Below, one piece after another: positions 32,844 through 41,955 of a stretch of 64,000 nucleotides of DNA. This DNA is from Pelagibius marinus (GTDB taxonomy: Bacteria > Pseudomonadota > Alphaproteobacteria > Kiloniellales > Kiloniellaceae), in contig NZ_JACSDK010000010.1 of assembly GCF_014925385.1 (NCBI RefSeq), forward strand, positions 62,001 to 126,000, given 5' to 3'. Position numbers and translations under genes: made by a program. Positions within the stretch are counted from its first letter, which is position 1, and every line of letters begins with the position of its first letter. The notes under the pieces were generated by a model that had not been told where the DNA came from, did no database searches, and worked only from the letters and a program-made list of their open reading frames with translations.

Positions 32844-34145
32844 ATGCCGCTCAGCTATTTCTCCGGTTTCGGCAACGAATTCGCCAGCGAGGCGCTGCCC
32901 GGCGCCCTGCCGGAAGGCCAGAACTCGCCGCAGCGCTGCCCCTACGGGCTCTATGCCGAGCAGCTCAGCGGTTCGGCCTTCACCGCGCCCAGGGCGGAGA
33001 ACAAGCGCTCCTGGCTCTACCGCATCCGCCCCTCGGTGAAGCACCAGGGGCGCTTCGCCCTGCGCGACCTGCACTACTGGATCTCGCCGCCGGACCCGGC
33101 CTGGGACCGGCTGCCGCTGGGCCAGCTCAGATGGGGCCCGGTGCCGCTGCCCAAGGGGGAAGACCTGACCTTCCTGACCGGCCTGCGCACCATGACCACT
33201 GCCGGCGACATCACCACGCACACGGGCATGGCCGCGCACGTCTACCTGGTCACCGCCGCCATGGAGCGGGAGTACTTCTATAACGCCGACGGCGAGCTGC
33301 TGGTGCTGCCGCAGCTGGGCAGCCTGCGCTTCGCCACCGAGTTCGGAATGCTGGAGGTCGGGCCGGGCGAGGCCCTGGTCATCCCGCGCGGCGTCACCTT
33401 CCGCGCCGAGCCCATCGAGGGCCCCTCACGCGGCTACGTCTGCGAGAACTACGGCGCGCCGCTGACCCTGCCCAACCTGGGGCCGATCGGCGCCAACGGC
33501 CTGGCCAACCCGCGCGACTTCCTGACGCCCGCGGCCGCCTACGAGGACAGGGAGGAACCCTCGAGCCTCACGGTGAAGTGGGGCGGGGCCTTCCATACCT
33601 GCGCGATCGCGCAATCGCCTCTCGACGTCGTCGCCTGGCACGGCAACTACGTGCCCTACAAGTACGACCTGAAGAAGTTCTGTCCGATGAACGCGGTGCT
33701 CTTCGACCACGCCGACCCCTCGATCTTCACGGTGCTGACGGCGCCGACCGCGGTGCCGGGCACGGCCAATGTCGATTTCGTGATCTTTCCCGAGCGCTGG
33801 ATGGTGGCCGAGAACACCTTCCGCCCGCCGTGGTATCATCGCAACGTGATGTCGGAATTCATGGGCCTCATCGAGGGCGTCTACGACGCCAAGCCGGGCG
33901 GTTTCGTCCCCGGCGGCATGAGCCTGCACAACTGCATGCTGCCCCACGGCCCCGACCACCAGGCCTTCGAGAAGGCCTCCACCGAGGAGCTGCAGCCGGA
34001 AAAGCAGAGCGGTACGCTCGCTTTCATGTTTGAGACGAGATTGCCACAGCAAATTACTGAATTTGCTGCGAGATTGGAGACTCTTGATCCGCTATATCAA
34101 GACTGCTGGGCGGGCCTGGAAAAGCACTTCAACGGTGAGCCGTAA
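32844..34145 (+). CDS. hmgA: homogentisate 1,2-dioxygenase
   Basis: A 433-residue enzyme that opens homogentisate to maleylacetoacetate in Phe/Tyr catabolism. The N-terminus [20 protein letters not shown] is diagnostic. The iron ligands are the His and Glu of [12 protein letters not shown] and the His of LPHGPDHQ. The region [20 protein letters not shown] is typical. The start ATG follows GGGAG. The fumarylacetoacetate hydrolase gene follows after 12 bases; no maleylacetoacetate isomerase gene is in the window. Confidence 0.97.
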   Translation: MPLSYFSGFGNEFASEALPGALPEGQNSPQRCPYGLYAEQLSGSAFTAPRAENKRSWLYRIRPSVKHQGRFALRDLHYWISPPDPAWDRLPLGQLRWGPVPLPKGEDLTFLTGLRTMTTAGDITTHTGMAAHVYLVTAAMEREYFYNADGELLVLPQLGSLRFATEFGMLEVGPGEALVIPRGVTFRAEPIEGPSRGYVCENYGAPLTLPNLGPIGANGLANPRDFLTPAAAYEDREEPSSLTVKWGGAFHTCAIAQSPLDVVAWHGNYVPYKYDLKKFCPMNAVLFDHADPSIFTVLTAPTAVPGTANVDFVIFPERWMVAENTFRPPWYHRNVMSEFMGLIEGVYDAKPGGFVPGGMSLHNCMLPHGPDHQAFEKASTEELQPEKQSGTLAFMFETRLPQQITEFAARLETLDPLYQDCWAGLEKHFNGEP

Positions 34146-34157
34146 GGAGCTGACGTC

Positions 34158-35171
34158 GTGAAGCTGGCGAGCCTCAAGGACGGGTCGCGTGACGGCCGCC
34201 TGCTGGTGGTGCGGGCCGACCTAGAGCGCGCGGTCATGGCCGAGACGGTGCACACGCTGCAGGCCGCGCTGGACGACTGGGCGGAGGTCGCACCGAAGCT
34301 GGCGCACGAGGCCGACGCCCTGGCCCGCCACGCCCGCGAGGACGCCTTTTCCTTCGATGCCAACCACCTGATGGCGCCGCTGCCGCGCGCCTACCAGTGG
34401 GCCGACGGCTCGGCCTATGTGAACCACGTGGCCCTGGTCAGGAAGGCGCGCGGCGCCGAGATGCCGGAGAGCTTCTGGAGCGAACCGCTCATGTACCAGG
34501 GCGGCTCCGACGTCTTCCTGGGGCCGCGCGAGCCCATCGTGATGGCCGAAGAGTCCTGGGGCATCGACTTCGAGGCCGAGGTGGCGGTCATCCTGGACGA
34601 CGTGCCCATGGGGGCAAGCCGGGAGCAGGCCGCCGCGGCCATCCGCCTCGTCCTGCTGGTCAACGATGTCAGCCTGCGCAACCTCATTCCCGGCGAACTC
34701 TCCAAAGGCTTCGGCTTTTTCCAGTCCAAGCCGTCCTGCGCCGCCTCGCCGGTGGCGGTGACGCCGGACGACCTCGGCGACGCCTGGGATGGCGGCAAGC
34801 TGAAGCTGCCCATGTTGGTCAGTCTCAACGGGGAGGCTTTCGGCAAGGCCGAGGCGGGGGAGGACATGACCTTCGACTTCCCGGCGCTGATCGCCCATGC
34901 CGCGCGCACCCGGCGGCTTTCCGCCGGCACCATCGTCGGCTCCGGCACCGTCTCCAACCGCGATGCCGAGGGCGGCCCGGGCAAGCCGGTGGCCGCGGGC
35001 GGGCGCGGCTATTCCTGCATCGCCGAGCAGCGCACGGTGGAGACCCTGCTGCACGGTGAAGCCAAGACGCCCTTCCTGCGTTTCGGCGATACCGTTCGCA
35101 TAAAAATGCTGGACGCCGAGGGGCAGTCGATTTTCGGCGCCATCGAGCAGAAGGTGGCGCCACCCGCGTGA
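34158..35171 (+). CDS. fumarylacetoacetate hydrolase family protein
   Basis: A 337-residue FAH-fold hydrolase. Metal-binding acidic residues are in WGIDFEAEVAVILDDVP. LLVNDVSLRNLIPGELSKGF and QSKPSCAASPVAVTPDDLG are typical of the single-gene fumarylacetoacetases found behind hmgA. It should cleave fumarylacetoacetate to fumarate and acetoacetate, completing tyrosine degradation. The start (GTG at 34158) is close to hmgA; both are probably controlled by the MarR operator. Confidence 0.92.
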   Translation: MKLASLKDGSRDGRLLVVRADLERAVMAETVHTLQAALDDWAEVAPKLAHEADALARHAREDAFSFDANHLMAPLPRAYQWADGSAYVNHVALVRKARGAEMPESFWSEPLMYQGGSDVFLGPREPIVMAEESWGIDFEAEVAVILDDVPMGASREQAAAAIRLVLLVNDVSLRNLIPGELSKGFGFFQSKPSCAASPVAVTPDDLGDAWDGGKLKLPMLVSLNGEAFGKAEAGEDMTFDFPALIAHAARTRRLSAGTIVGSGTVSNRDAEGGPGKPVAAGGRGYSCIAEQRTVETLLHGEAKTPFLRFGDTVRIKMLDAEGQSIFGAIEQKVAPPA

Positions 35172-35237
35172 GCTTCCTGCGTTGCGGCCGGCGGGCAGAT
35201 AAGCCCAAATAGGTATCGCAACAGCAGGGAGCCGGCG

Positions 35238-36131
35238 ATGACGCTGCCGACAAAGTTGCCGACACACGGGCGCTACGGCTACAGCGCCATCACCGACCGG
35301 CCGGTCTACGACTGGCCGAACGGCAAGCGCCTGGCGGTCTACATCGGCGTGAACCTGGAGCACTTCGCCTTCGGCGAGGGACTGGGGGCCAAGCTGGCGC
35401 CGTCTCTGGGCGAGCCGGACGTGCTGAACTACGCCTGGCGTGACTACGGCAACCGGGTCGGCGTGTGGCGTCTGCTGGAGATCCTGGACACCTTCCGCCT
35501 GCCCGGCAGCGTCCTGGTGAACTCGGCGATCTACGATTATTGTCCCGAGGTCGTGGCCGCCTTCCGCGCCCGCGGCGACGAGATCGTCGCCCACGGGCGG
35601 AGCAACTCGGAGCGCCAGGCGGCCTTCGACGAGGCGGGTGAGCGGGCGCTCATCGAAGAGGCCACGGCGGATCTCACCGAGGCCGAGGGCAGGGCGCCGG
35701 CCGGCTGGCTCGGCCCCTGGATCTCCGAGAGCCCGGTGACGCCGGACCTGCTGCAGGAGGCCGGCTACCGCTACCTGCTGGACTGGTGCGGCGACGACCA
35801 GCCGATCTGGCTGAAGACTCGGGGCGGGCGCCTTCTCGCCGTGCCCTATCCGCAGGAGGTCAACGACATTCCAGCCATCCCGCTGCACCGCCTGAGCCCG
35901 GGTGACTTCACCGACCTGATCCTCGACAACTTCGAGGAGATGCTGACCCAGGCCGAGGCCCAGCCCCTGGTCATGGGCATCGCCCTGCATCCCTACCTGG
36001 TGGGCCAGCCCTACCGCCTGCGCCACCTGCGCCGCGCCCTGGAGCACATCGCCGCCCGCCGCGACGCCGTCTGGCTCACCACCCCCGGCGCCATCGCCGA
36101 CCACGTGATCGAGAACGATCTGGCGGTGTAG
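35238..36131 (+). CDS. polysaccharide deacetylase family protein (PuuE-like)
   Basis: A 297-residue NodB-homology enzyme. RLAVYIGVNLEHF, DYGNRVGVWRLLEILD, and the metal-site segment GDEIVAHGRSNSERQ place it near the allantoinase/PuuE-like branch rather than chitin deacetylases. ALHPYLVGQPYRLRHLRRAL is the C-terminal motif. It is cytoplasmic (no signal peptide). It starts 66 bases after the hydrolase gene (CAGGGAGCC site). Members hydrolyse small amides; the substrate here is unknown. Confidence 0.85.
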   Translation: MTLPTKLPTHGRYGYSAITDRPVYDWPNGKRLAVYIGVNLEHFAFGEGLGAKLAPSLGEPDVLNYAWRDYGNRVGVWRLLEILDTFRLPGSVLVNSAIYDYCPEVVAAFRARGDEIVAHGRSNSERQAAFDEAGERALIEEATADLTEAEGRAPAGWLGPWISESPVTPDLLQEAGYRYLLDWCGDDQPIWLKTRGGRLLAVPYPQEVNDIPAIPLHRLSPGDFTDLILDNFEEMLTQAEAQPLVMGIALHPYLVGQPYRLRHLRRALEHIAARRDAVWLTTPGAIADHVIENDLAV

Positions 36132-36137
36132 GGCTGG

Positions 36138-37691
36138 TCAGCGAAGGGCGGCAGTTTCCTGGCGGTCGCCGGTCACGAGCGCCTTATAGAGCGCCGGGTC
36201 GGCCAGAATGGCCTGCGCCACCTCCAGGCTGATGTCCGTATCGCCGCTCCGGGGCGGGCAAAGCGCGCGAAAAGCTTCGATGGCTTCTGCGTCTTCCGGG
36301 TCTATGTCGCGGGTTCGCGTGGCCCGGTCGATGGTGCCGCGACCGCTGCCCAGTTCAGCCAGCACCGCGTCGGTCGTTGCGCTTCCGCCGGTGCAGACCG
36401 TTGGCATCACGCCGCGCTTGTCGAGGCGGTAGCCGCCGGCGGTGTGCACCTCTCCCCAGGTGAGGATGAGCTCGCCTAGGTTCGGCAGCGGCATTACGGT
36501 CTGGATCGTGCCGGATCCGTAGGTGATGCTTCCGACCACCAGCGCGGCGTGGTTTTCCTGGAGCGTTGCCGCCAGGATTTCCGCCCCGGCCGCTGAACTT
36601 TCATCGACGAGCACAATCATCGGCCGCATTGCCACGGGAGATGGTTTGGCCTTGAAGCTCTGATGGCTGTCCTTGTGCCGCCCGTGAATCGTGGCGACCG
36701 GGCCGCTCGCGAGAAAATCGTCGGCGGATTCGACGACAGCACTCAGAAGCCCGCCGGGATTGCCCCGCAAGTCGAGGATGACTGCCGCTGTTTCAGGGGC
36801 TCTTGCCTCCTTGAGCAGCAGTTTCCTCAGGGCTTTTTGACCGAGATCGTCGAACTGGATCATGACGATGCGCAGGATGTCGCCTTCAAGGCGGCCGGCG
36901 ACGGAGTGGGCGCCCCACTTTTCGCGCCGCACCGTCAGGTTCAGGGGCTGCGCTGCGCCGTCACGCAGAACGGATAGCTCGGCGTCACTGCCGATTTCAC
37001 CACGGAACAGCTGCATGACTTCGGGCTCGGACAGCGGTTCGACCACAGTGCCGTCAACCGAGAGCAGGGTATCGCCGCGCCGCAGCGTCCCTGATTCCAA
37101 TAGGTCGACGCTGTAGATGTAGTCCACATGAAACTTCCCGTCGTCGCCACGCTCAACTCCTATACTGAGCGTTCCTGAGTTCCCGTCCCGCCGCGTGCGA
37201 TTCTCGCGCGCCGCTGCTGGCGATGCGTAGCGTGAAAACTCGTCGAGGCCGCCCATGACGCCCTCGACAAAGGCGTCGCTCAGGTCGGTCAGGTCTACCT
37301 CAGCCTCGTTGGAGCGGGCCTGCTCGACTTCAGCCAAAGCGGCAGCAACGCCTTCACCCCAATCGTCCCAGGCGCCTTTCGGCGGCGTTGCCTTGAACTG
37401 AAAGACAGCCTCTTCGTTGACGTAGGCGACGAAGAAGTCTCCTTCCCGGGTGAAGTCAGTTTCGGGGTAGCTTTCTTCCAGGTGTTCAAAGCCCGCCGCG
37501 ACCAGGTCCGCGGGGTGGGTTTCCCGAATATAGATTTCGTCCACATTACCGAGAACGGCACTCACCAAACGGGATGTTCGGGATTCCGTCATGGGCCTGG
37601 CGCCTGGTGGCGTTCCCGCGCAGCCAGTCACTACAGTGAGCAACCCCAGTGCGGTTGCGCCCGCCGTGAAAAGTTTCCGAATTTCGGCCAC
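36138..37691 (-). CDS. S41 (C-terminal-processing protease) family lipoprotein lacking catalytic Lys
   Basis: A 517-residue lipoprotein (signal ending VVTGCAG). Order: N-terminal helical region, PDZ domain (about 170-255; GTLRRGDTLLSVDGTVVEPLSE), and S41 peptidase core (AVILDLRGNPGGLLSAVVE, then PMIVLVDESSAAGAEILAATL). The catalytic Ser of ESSAAGAE is present, but the usual FGKGxVQT is YGSGTIQT, so the general-base Lys is Ser. It may be an inactive pseudo-protease scaffold or use another base. It is anchored in the periplasm and convergent with the deacetylase gene. Confidence 0.85.
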   Translation of the reverse strand: MAEIRKLFTAGATALGLLTVVTGCAGTPPGARPMTESRTSRLVSAVLGNVDEIYIRETHPADLVAAGFEHLEESYPETDFTREGDFFVAYVNEEAVFQFKATPPKGAWDDWGEGVAAALAEVEQARSNEAEVDLTDLSDAFVEGVMGGLDEFSRYASPAAARENRTRRDGNSGTLSIGVERGDDGKFHVDYIYSVDLLESGTLRRGDTLLSVDGTVVEPLSEPEVMQLFRGEIGSDAELSVLRDGAAQPLNLTVRREKWGAHSVAGRLEGDILRIVMIQFDDLGQKALRKLLLKEARAPETAAVILDLRGNPGGLLSAVVESADDFLASGPVATIHGRHKDSHQSFKAKPSPVAMRPMIVLVDESSAAGAEILAATLQENHAALVVGSITYGSGTIQTVMPLPNLGELILTWGEVHTAGGYRLDKRGVMPTVCTGGSATTDAVLAELGSGRGTIDRATRTRDIDPEDAEAIEAFRALCPPRSGDTDISLEVAQAILADPALYKALVTGDRQETAALR

Positions 37692-37798
37692 CCCGAACTT
37701 CCCCTGTCGAAATTGGTTTCCCTAGGGGTCGCAAATTCCTGCTACGGTTTCAAGTCAAATGCAACCGTATCGGGTGGAGGTTGGGGCGGGAAGGAAGC

Positions 37799-38539
37799 TC
37801 AGGCCTTGCCGTGGACGGCTTCGGAGAAGGCGCGGAAGAGGCGGGTGGAGAAGTCGTTTTCAAGGGGCTTGTACTCGGGGTGCCACTGGACGCCGAGGGC
37901 GAAGCGCTTGGCGCCCTTCACGGTCACGGCCTCCGGGGTGCCGTCGGGGGCGAGGCCCTCGACCTCGATGCCCGGGGCGGGTTCGTCGATGCCCTGGCCG
38001 TGCAGGGAGTTCACCTGGATCTCCGTCGCGCCGGCGATCCGCGCGAACTGGCCGCCGGGTGTGAAACTCATCGAATGGCGCAGGCCGTAGCGCACGTCCG
38101 GGTCGTCGTCCTTGGGCTGACGGTGGTCCAGGCGGCCCTCGACCTCCTGCAGCTTGGGATAGAGCGTGCCGCCCAGGGCCGCGTTCAGCTCCTGGAAGCC
38201 GCGGCAGATGAAGAGGGAGGGCAGGCCCTTTTCCAGCGCTGCCTCGATGAGCTGGAAGGTCATGGCGTCGCGCGCCTCGTCGTGCGGCTCGTAGTGTTCG
38301 CTGGGCGTGTGGCCGTAGCGCGTCGGGTGGACGTTGGAGGGGCTGCCGGTGAACAGCAGGCCGTCCAGGGAGTCCAGCAGCTCCGCTGTCTCCTGGCTCT
38401 CCGCCATGGCCGGGATGATGATCGGCGTGCAGTTGGAGGCCTCCCAGACCGCGCGGAGGTACTTATCGCCGACCACGTGGTAGGGCGCGTTGCTGTAGGT
38501 GCGGTAGTCGGCGGTCACACCGACGAGGGGGCGCTTCAT
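37799..38539 (-). CDS. class I glutamine amidotransferase-like hydrolase (PuuD-like)
   Basis: A 246-residue gamma-glutamyl-gamma-aminobutyrate-hydrolase-family protein. The nucleophile elbow is SLFICRGFQELNAALGG, and the catalytic His-Glu is in ALGVQWHPEY. DGLLFTGSPSNVHPTRYG matches PuuD-type active-site loops. The start ATG 38539 overlaps the stop of the upstream isochorismatase gene. It is the last gene of the seven-gene transporter/catabolic operon and should cleave a gamma-glutamyl or similar amide intermediate. Confidence 0.9.
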   Translation of the reverse strand: MKRPLVGVTADYRTYSNAPYHVVGDKYLRAVWEASNCTPIIIPAMAESQETAELLDSLDGLLFTGSPSNVHPTRYGHTPSEHYEPHDEARDAMTFQLIEAALEKGLPSLFICRGFQELNAALGGTLYPKLQEVEGRLDHRQPKDDDPDVRYGLRHSMSFTPGGQFARIAGATEIQVNSLHGQGIDEPAPGIEVEGLAPDGTPEAVTVKGAKRFALGVQWHPEYKPLENDFSTRLFRAFSEAVHGKA

Positions 38540-39168
38540 GCGGCCGACGCCCCTTTCGCACCGAGCTCCTTCAGCACCTCCACCGTCGTGGCAACCCGGG
38601 CGTAGGCCTTCATGCCCTCGGCGGTAGTCGCTTCCTGCTCTTCCGACTTGGCGGCGCAGGCATCGGGCACCAGGGTCACCAGGAAGCCGCGGTCCGAGGC
38701 ATCGCGCACGGCGCTTTCGACGCACTGGTGGCTGTAGACGCCGAAGACGCAGAGTCGCTCGACGCCCAGGTTGCGCAGGATGTACTCGATGTTGGTGGCG
38801 TTGAAGATGCCGGAGGCCGTCTTCGGGATCACAATCTCGTCGCCCTGAGGCGCGACCTGCGCCATCACCTCGCCGCCGGGCGAGCCCTTGGGGATGAGGA
38901 AGTCGGAGCGCTTGTGGTCCAGGCTGCGGTCGCGGCCGTCCTCGGTCAGGGCCTCGATCACCGTGTAGATGACCTCGACGCCCGCCTCGCGCGCCGCCTT
39001 GATCAGCTTTCCGGCGTTGGGCAGCACCAGGTCGTCGACCCGGTACCAGAAGTGGTCGCTGCTGGCGAAGCCCAGGGCCTCGCTGACCTTGCGGTCGCAA
39101 AAGCCGCGCTGCAGGTCGACAACCAGAAGAGCCGCGCGTCCGGCCGAGAGGGAGAAGTCGTAGCCCAT
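38536..39168 (-). CDS. isochorismatase-family cysteine hydrolase
   Basis: A 210-residue amidohydrolase. The catalytic triad is visible as Asp in LLVVDLQRGF, Lys in IPKTASGIFN and Cys in SHQCVESAVRDA. This set is typical of nicotinamidase, N-carbamoylsarcosine amidase, biuret and ureidoacrylate hydrolases, not of true isochorismatases with a carrier domain. It lies in the operon between the dioxygenase and the amidotransferase-like gene, suggesting an amide or carbamoyl intermediate. Substrate unknown. Confidence 0.9.
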   Translation of the reverse strand: MGYDFSLSAGRAALLVVDLQRGFCDRKVSEALGFASSDHFWYRVDDLVLPNAGKLIKAAREAGVEVIYTVIEALTEDGRDRSLDHKRSDFLIPKGSPGGEVMAQVAPQGDEIVIPKTASGIFNATNIEYILRNLGVERLCVFGVYSHQCVESAVRDASDRGFLVTLVPDACAAKSEEQEATTAEGMKAYARVATTVEVLKELGAKGASAA

Positions 39169-39184
39169 CGAGATCAGCTCTTGC

Positions 39185-40216
39185 TCAATGCTTGCCGGTC
39201 TTTTCCCGGTGATAATCGAAGGTGGCGTTGATCATGTCCAGCAGATGCTGGCCGCCGGTGGTAGGCGGGAACTTCGGCGGATTTCCAGGCGTGACGCAGG
39301 TCGGCAGCGCCGTCACCTCGGCGGAGAAGTTCGGATCGAAGAAGAAGGGGATGGAGTAGCGCTCGCCGCCGGAGGTGTTGATCACCCGGTGCAGGGTCGA
39401 GGCAAAGAGGTTGTTGGTCCAGCGCGCCATCATGTCGCCGATGTTGATGACGAAGGCGCCGGGCACCGGCGTGGCGTCGATCCAGGTGCCGGCGGCGTTC
39501 TTCACCTGCAGGCCGCCGTTCATGTCCTGCGCCAGGATGGTCAGGCAGCCGAAGTCCGTATGCGCGCCGGCGCCGATCTGCTTCTCGGTGATGCTGCCCT
39601 GTTGCGGCGGGTAGTGCAGGGGGCCGAGCGTCGCCATGGGGTCGGTCAGCTGGCGGTCGAAGTAGCACTCGTCCAGGTCCAGCGACAGGGCGAAGGCGTG
39701 CATGATCTGCTTGCCCAGGCCGACCAGGGCGTCGAAGTAGGACTGCATGGAGCCCTGCCAGCCGGGCAGGTGCTGCGGCCAGAGGTTGGCGCCGTGCAGC
39801 GGCGTGCCCGCCGCCACCAGCGGATGGTCGGGCGCCAGGTCGCGGCCGATCTTGATGCCTTCCTTCAGGTCGCCGGCCTCCCTCTGCTTGGCCGGGTCCA
39901 GGTTCTCGCCGCCGACCTTGAAGAAGCCGCGGTGGCAGGGCGACTTCTCGATGTCGATCTCCAGCTTCTTTTCCATCGGCTGGTCGAAGAAGCGCTTGGC
40001 CTCGGCGAAGGTGCGCGCCAGCAGGGCCTCTGAGATGCCGTGATTGGTCAGGTAGAAGAAGCCGATGTTGCGGCAGGCGTGGCCGATCTTGTCCGCCACT
40101 TCCTTGCGCGCGGCCAGATCCCCGGTCAGGAAGGAGCCGAAGTCGATCAGCGGGATCTCCTCCAACGCGATGCGCTGGCCGCGCAGACTTTCTTCCAGTT
40201 CGACGGCAGACATCAT
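39185..40216 (-). CDS. 2-oxoglutarate/Fe(II)-dependent dioxygenase (isopenicillin N synthase family)
   Basis: A 343-residue enzyme. The N-terminal DIOX_N part (EEIPLIDFGSFLTGDLAARK, HACRNIGFFYLTNHGI) precedes the jelly-roll core with Fe ligands His-x-Asp in GAHTDFGCLTIL and His in ASTLHRVIN; the 2-oxoglutarate Arg is in ERYSIPFF. Its role is likely hydroxylation or oxidative dealkylation of the imported compound. Its start lies three bases from the permease stop at 40220, so it is co-transcribed with the ABC importer. Confidence 0.9.
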   Translation of the reverse strand: MMSAVELEESLRGQRIALEEIPLIDFGSFLTGDLAARKEVADKIGHACRNIGFFYLTNHGISEALLARTFAEAKRFFDQPMEKKLEIDIEKSPCHRGFFKVGGENLDPAKQREAGDLKEGIKIGRDLAPDHPLVAAGTPLHGANLWPQHLPGWQGSMQSYFDALVGLGKQIMHAFALSLDLDECYFDRQLTDPMATLGPLHYPPQQGSITEKQIGAGAHTDFGCLTILAQDMNGGLQVKNAAGTWIDATPVPGAFVINIGDMMARWTNNLFASTLHRVINTSGGERYSIPFFFDPNFSAEVTALPTCVTPGNPPKFPPTTGGQHLLDMINATFDYHREKTGKH

Positions 40217-40219
40217 CGG

Positions 40220-41026
40220 TTATCTCCCTTGTGCACGCCTCATGAACACCCAGGACAGATAGCCCACCAGCAGCACCACGGCCGCGCTGGCCGTGGTCAG
40301 CGCGCCGAGGGTCGGCACCAACGGTGTGTAGCCGGAGACCATCTTGGCATAGAGCCATTCAGGCACCGTCTGGTCCGCGCCGGTGGTGAAGAGCGAGAGG
40401 GGGAAGTTCCCCCAGGACAGCAGAAAGGCAAAGAGCGCGCCGGAGACGACGCCGGGCCAGAGCACCGGCAGCGTCACTTCCTTCAGGGTCTGCCAGCGCG
40501 TCGCGCCGAGGTCGAAGGCGGCCTCCTCTAAGGCGGGGTCGAAGGAATAGGCCTGGATGGAGATGACGAGGGTCACGATCGGCACGATCCACACGAGATG
40601 GGCGATCACCGCCGTCCGCCAGTCGGGGATGATCCCGACCGTCGAGAACCAGATGAGCAGGGCCAGGCCGAGCACGGCCTGGGGAAAGAAGATCGGCAGC
40701 AGCACCAGGCGCTGGTAGATCCGCCGGCCGCGCCAGTCGAAGCGGGCGAAGGCCAGGGCCCCGAAGAAGGCGAGGACCACGGAGACCAGCGCCACCAGCA
40801 GGGCGATGGACAGCGAGGTCGAGACCAGGTCGCGCACGGTCAGCGACTCGAAAGCTTTCTCGTACCAGCCGCTGTCGTAGCGCGGGATCGGAAAGCGGAA
40901 GTAGCGCGCCTTGGAGAAGGAGGCGAGCACCACGCAGAGGATCGGCAGGTAGAGGAAGACCAGCAGCGCCCCGGTCCAGGTGATGATCAGGCCGTGGGTG
41001 ACCCGCTTCTTCTGACGCTCAGTCAC
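40220..41026 (-). CDS. ABC transporter permease (PotC/PotI-like)
   Basis: A 268-residue polytopic permease. It has a first TM segment (GLIITWTGALLVFLYLPILC), a BPD_transp_1 domain and the EAA loop EEAAFDLGATRWQTLKEVTLP. The sequence matches spermidine/putrescine or opine-type importers. It overlaps the partner permease by eight bases. Six membrane helices are expected. Confidence 0.92.
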   Translation of the reverse strand: MTERQKKRVTHGLIITWTGALLVFLYLPILCVVLASFSKARYFRFPIPRYDSGWYEKAFESLTVRDLVSTSLSIALLVALVSVVLAFFGALAFARFDWRGRRIYQRLVLLPIFFPQAVLGLALLIWFSTVGIIPDWRTAVIAHLVWIVPIVTLVISIQAYSFDPALEEAAFDLGATRWQTLKEVTLPVLWPGVVSGALFAFLLSWGNFPLSLFTTGADQTVPEWLYAKMVSGYTPLVPTLGALTTASAAVVLLVGYLSWVFMRRAQGR

Positions 41027-41948
41027 CGTTGCCTCCCTTGCCGCGGCCCAGGATCTTGTCCAGGTCGATCCAGTTCAAGAGGGTCAGCACCAGGGTTCCG
41101 GAGAAGAGAATCAGCAGCATCGAAAGCGCCGAGCCCAGCGGCCAGTTCTGCCCGAAGGTAAAGGCGGTCTCGATCTCGTCGGCGATCATGATGACCGCCT
41201 GGCCGCCCAGGATCTTCGATTCCGCAAGGGAGCCCAGCGAGAGGATGAAGGTCAGGAGGCCGCCGATGAGGATGCCCGGCATGGCCAGCGGCAGCTCCAC
41301 CTCGCGGAAGACCTGCCAGCGCGAGGCGCCCATGTCGAAGGCCGCCTCGGTCACTTCGCGCGGCACCATGGAGACGCCGAGCACCATGGGGAAGAGGGCA
41401 AAGGGCAGGTAGACGTAGACCAGCCCCAGCACGATGGCCGGCACCTCGTAGAGCATGGACTCTCCATCGATGCCGAACCAGGCCTTGAGGCCGCCCAGCA
41501 TGACGCCGCCCTTGATGAGGAACAGCACCCAGCCGAAGAGGCGGATGTTCTCCGAGACGAAGAGCGGGATGATGATGGCCAGCGTCAGGAAGTTGGCCCA
41601 ACGCCCGAAAATCTTGGCCATGCCGTAGGCGATGGGCCAGGAGATCACCAGCAGCAGCACGACGGTGGTGAGCGCGAGGCCCAGGGACTTGGTGAAGGAG
41701 AGGTAGTAGCTGTTGGAGAAGATGGCGAGGTAGTTTTCCAGCGTCGGCGCCTGGGTCAGCTCGAAGGTTTTCTCCGGCATGAAGCTGTAGCCCAGCACGG
41801 CCAGCAGCGGCGCGGCAAAGGCGACGCACAGAAAGATGATTACCGGCAGGGCGGCCAGCAGGCCGGGGCTGACGAGCCGCCGCCGCCGCGGTATCTTTTG
41901 GGTGGCGATGGTGGGCTGTGCCGTCATGGTGTCGCTGGCGCTGCTCAT
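41019..41948 (-). CDS. ABC transporter permease (PotB/PotH-like)
   Basis: A 309-residue permease with SPGLLAALPVIIFLCVAFAA as first membrane segment and the EAA loop TEAAFDMGASRWQVFREVELP. It pairs with the permease encoded next; the two overlap. It starts seven bases after the ATPase gene ends. Its N-terminal 30 residues are cytoplasmic and basic. Confidence 0.92.
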   Translation of the reverse strand: MSSASDTMTAQPTIATQKIPRRRRLVSPGLLAALPVIIFLCVAFAAPLLAVLGYSFMPEKTFELTQAPTLENYLAIFSNSYYLSFTKSLGLALTTVVLLLVISWPIAYGMAKIFGRWANFLTLAIIIPLFVSENIRLFGWVLFLIKGGVMLGGLKAWFGIDGESMLYEVPAIVLGLVYVYLPFALFPMVLGVSMVPREVTEAAFDMGASRWQVFREVELPLAMPGILIGGLLTFILSLGSLAESKILGGQAVIMIADEIETAFTFGQNWPLGSALSMLLILFSGTLVLTLLNWIDLDKILGRGKGGNGD

Positions 41949-41955
41949 CTGCGGC

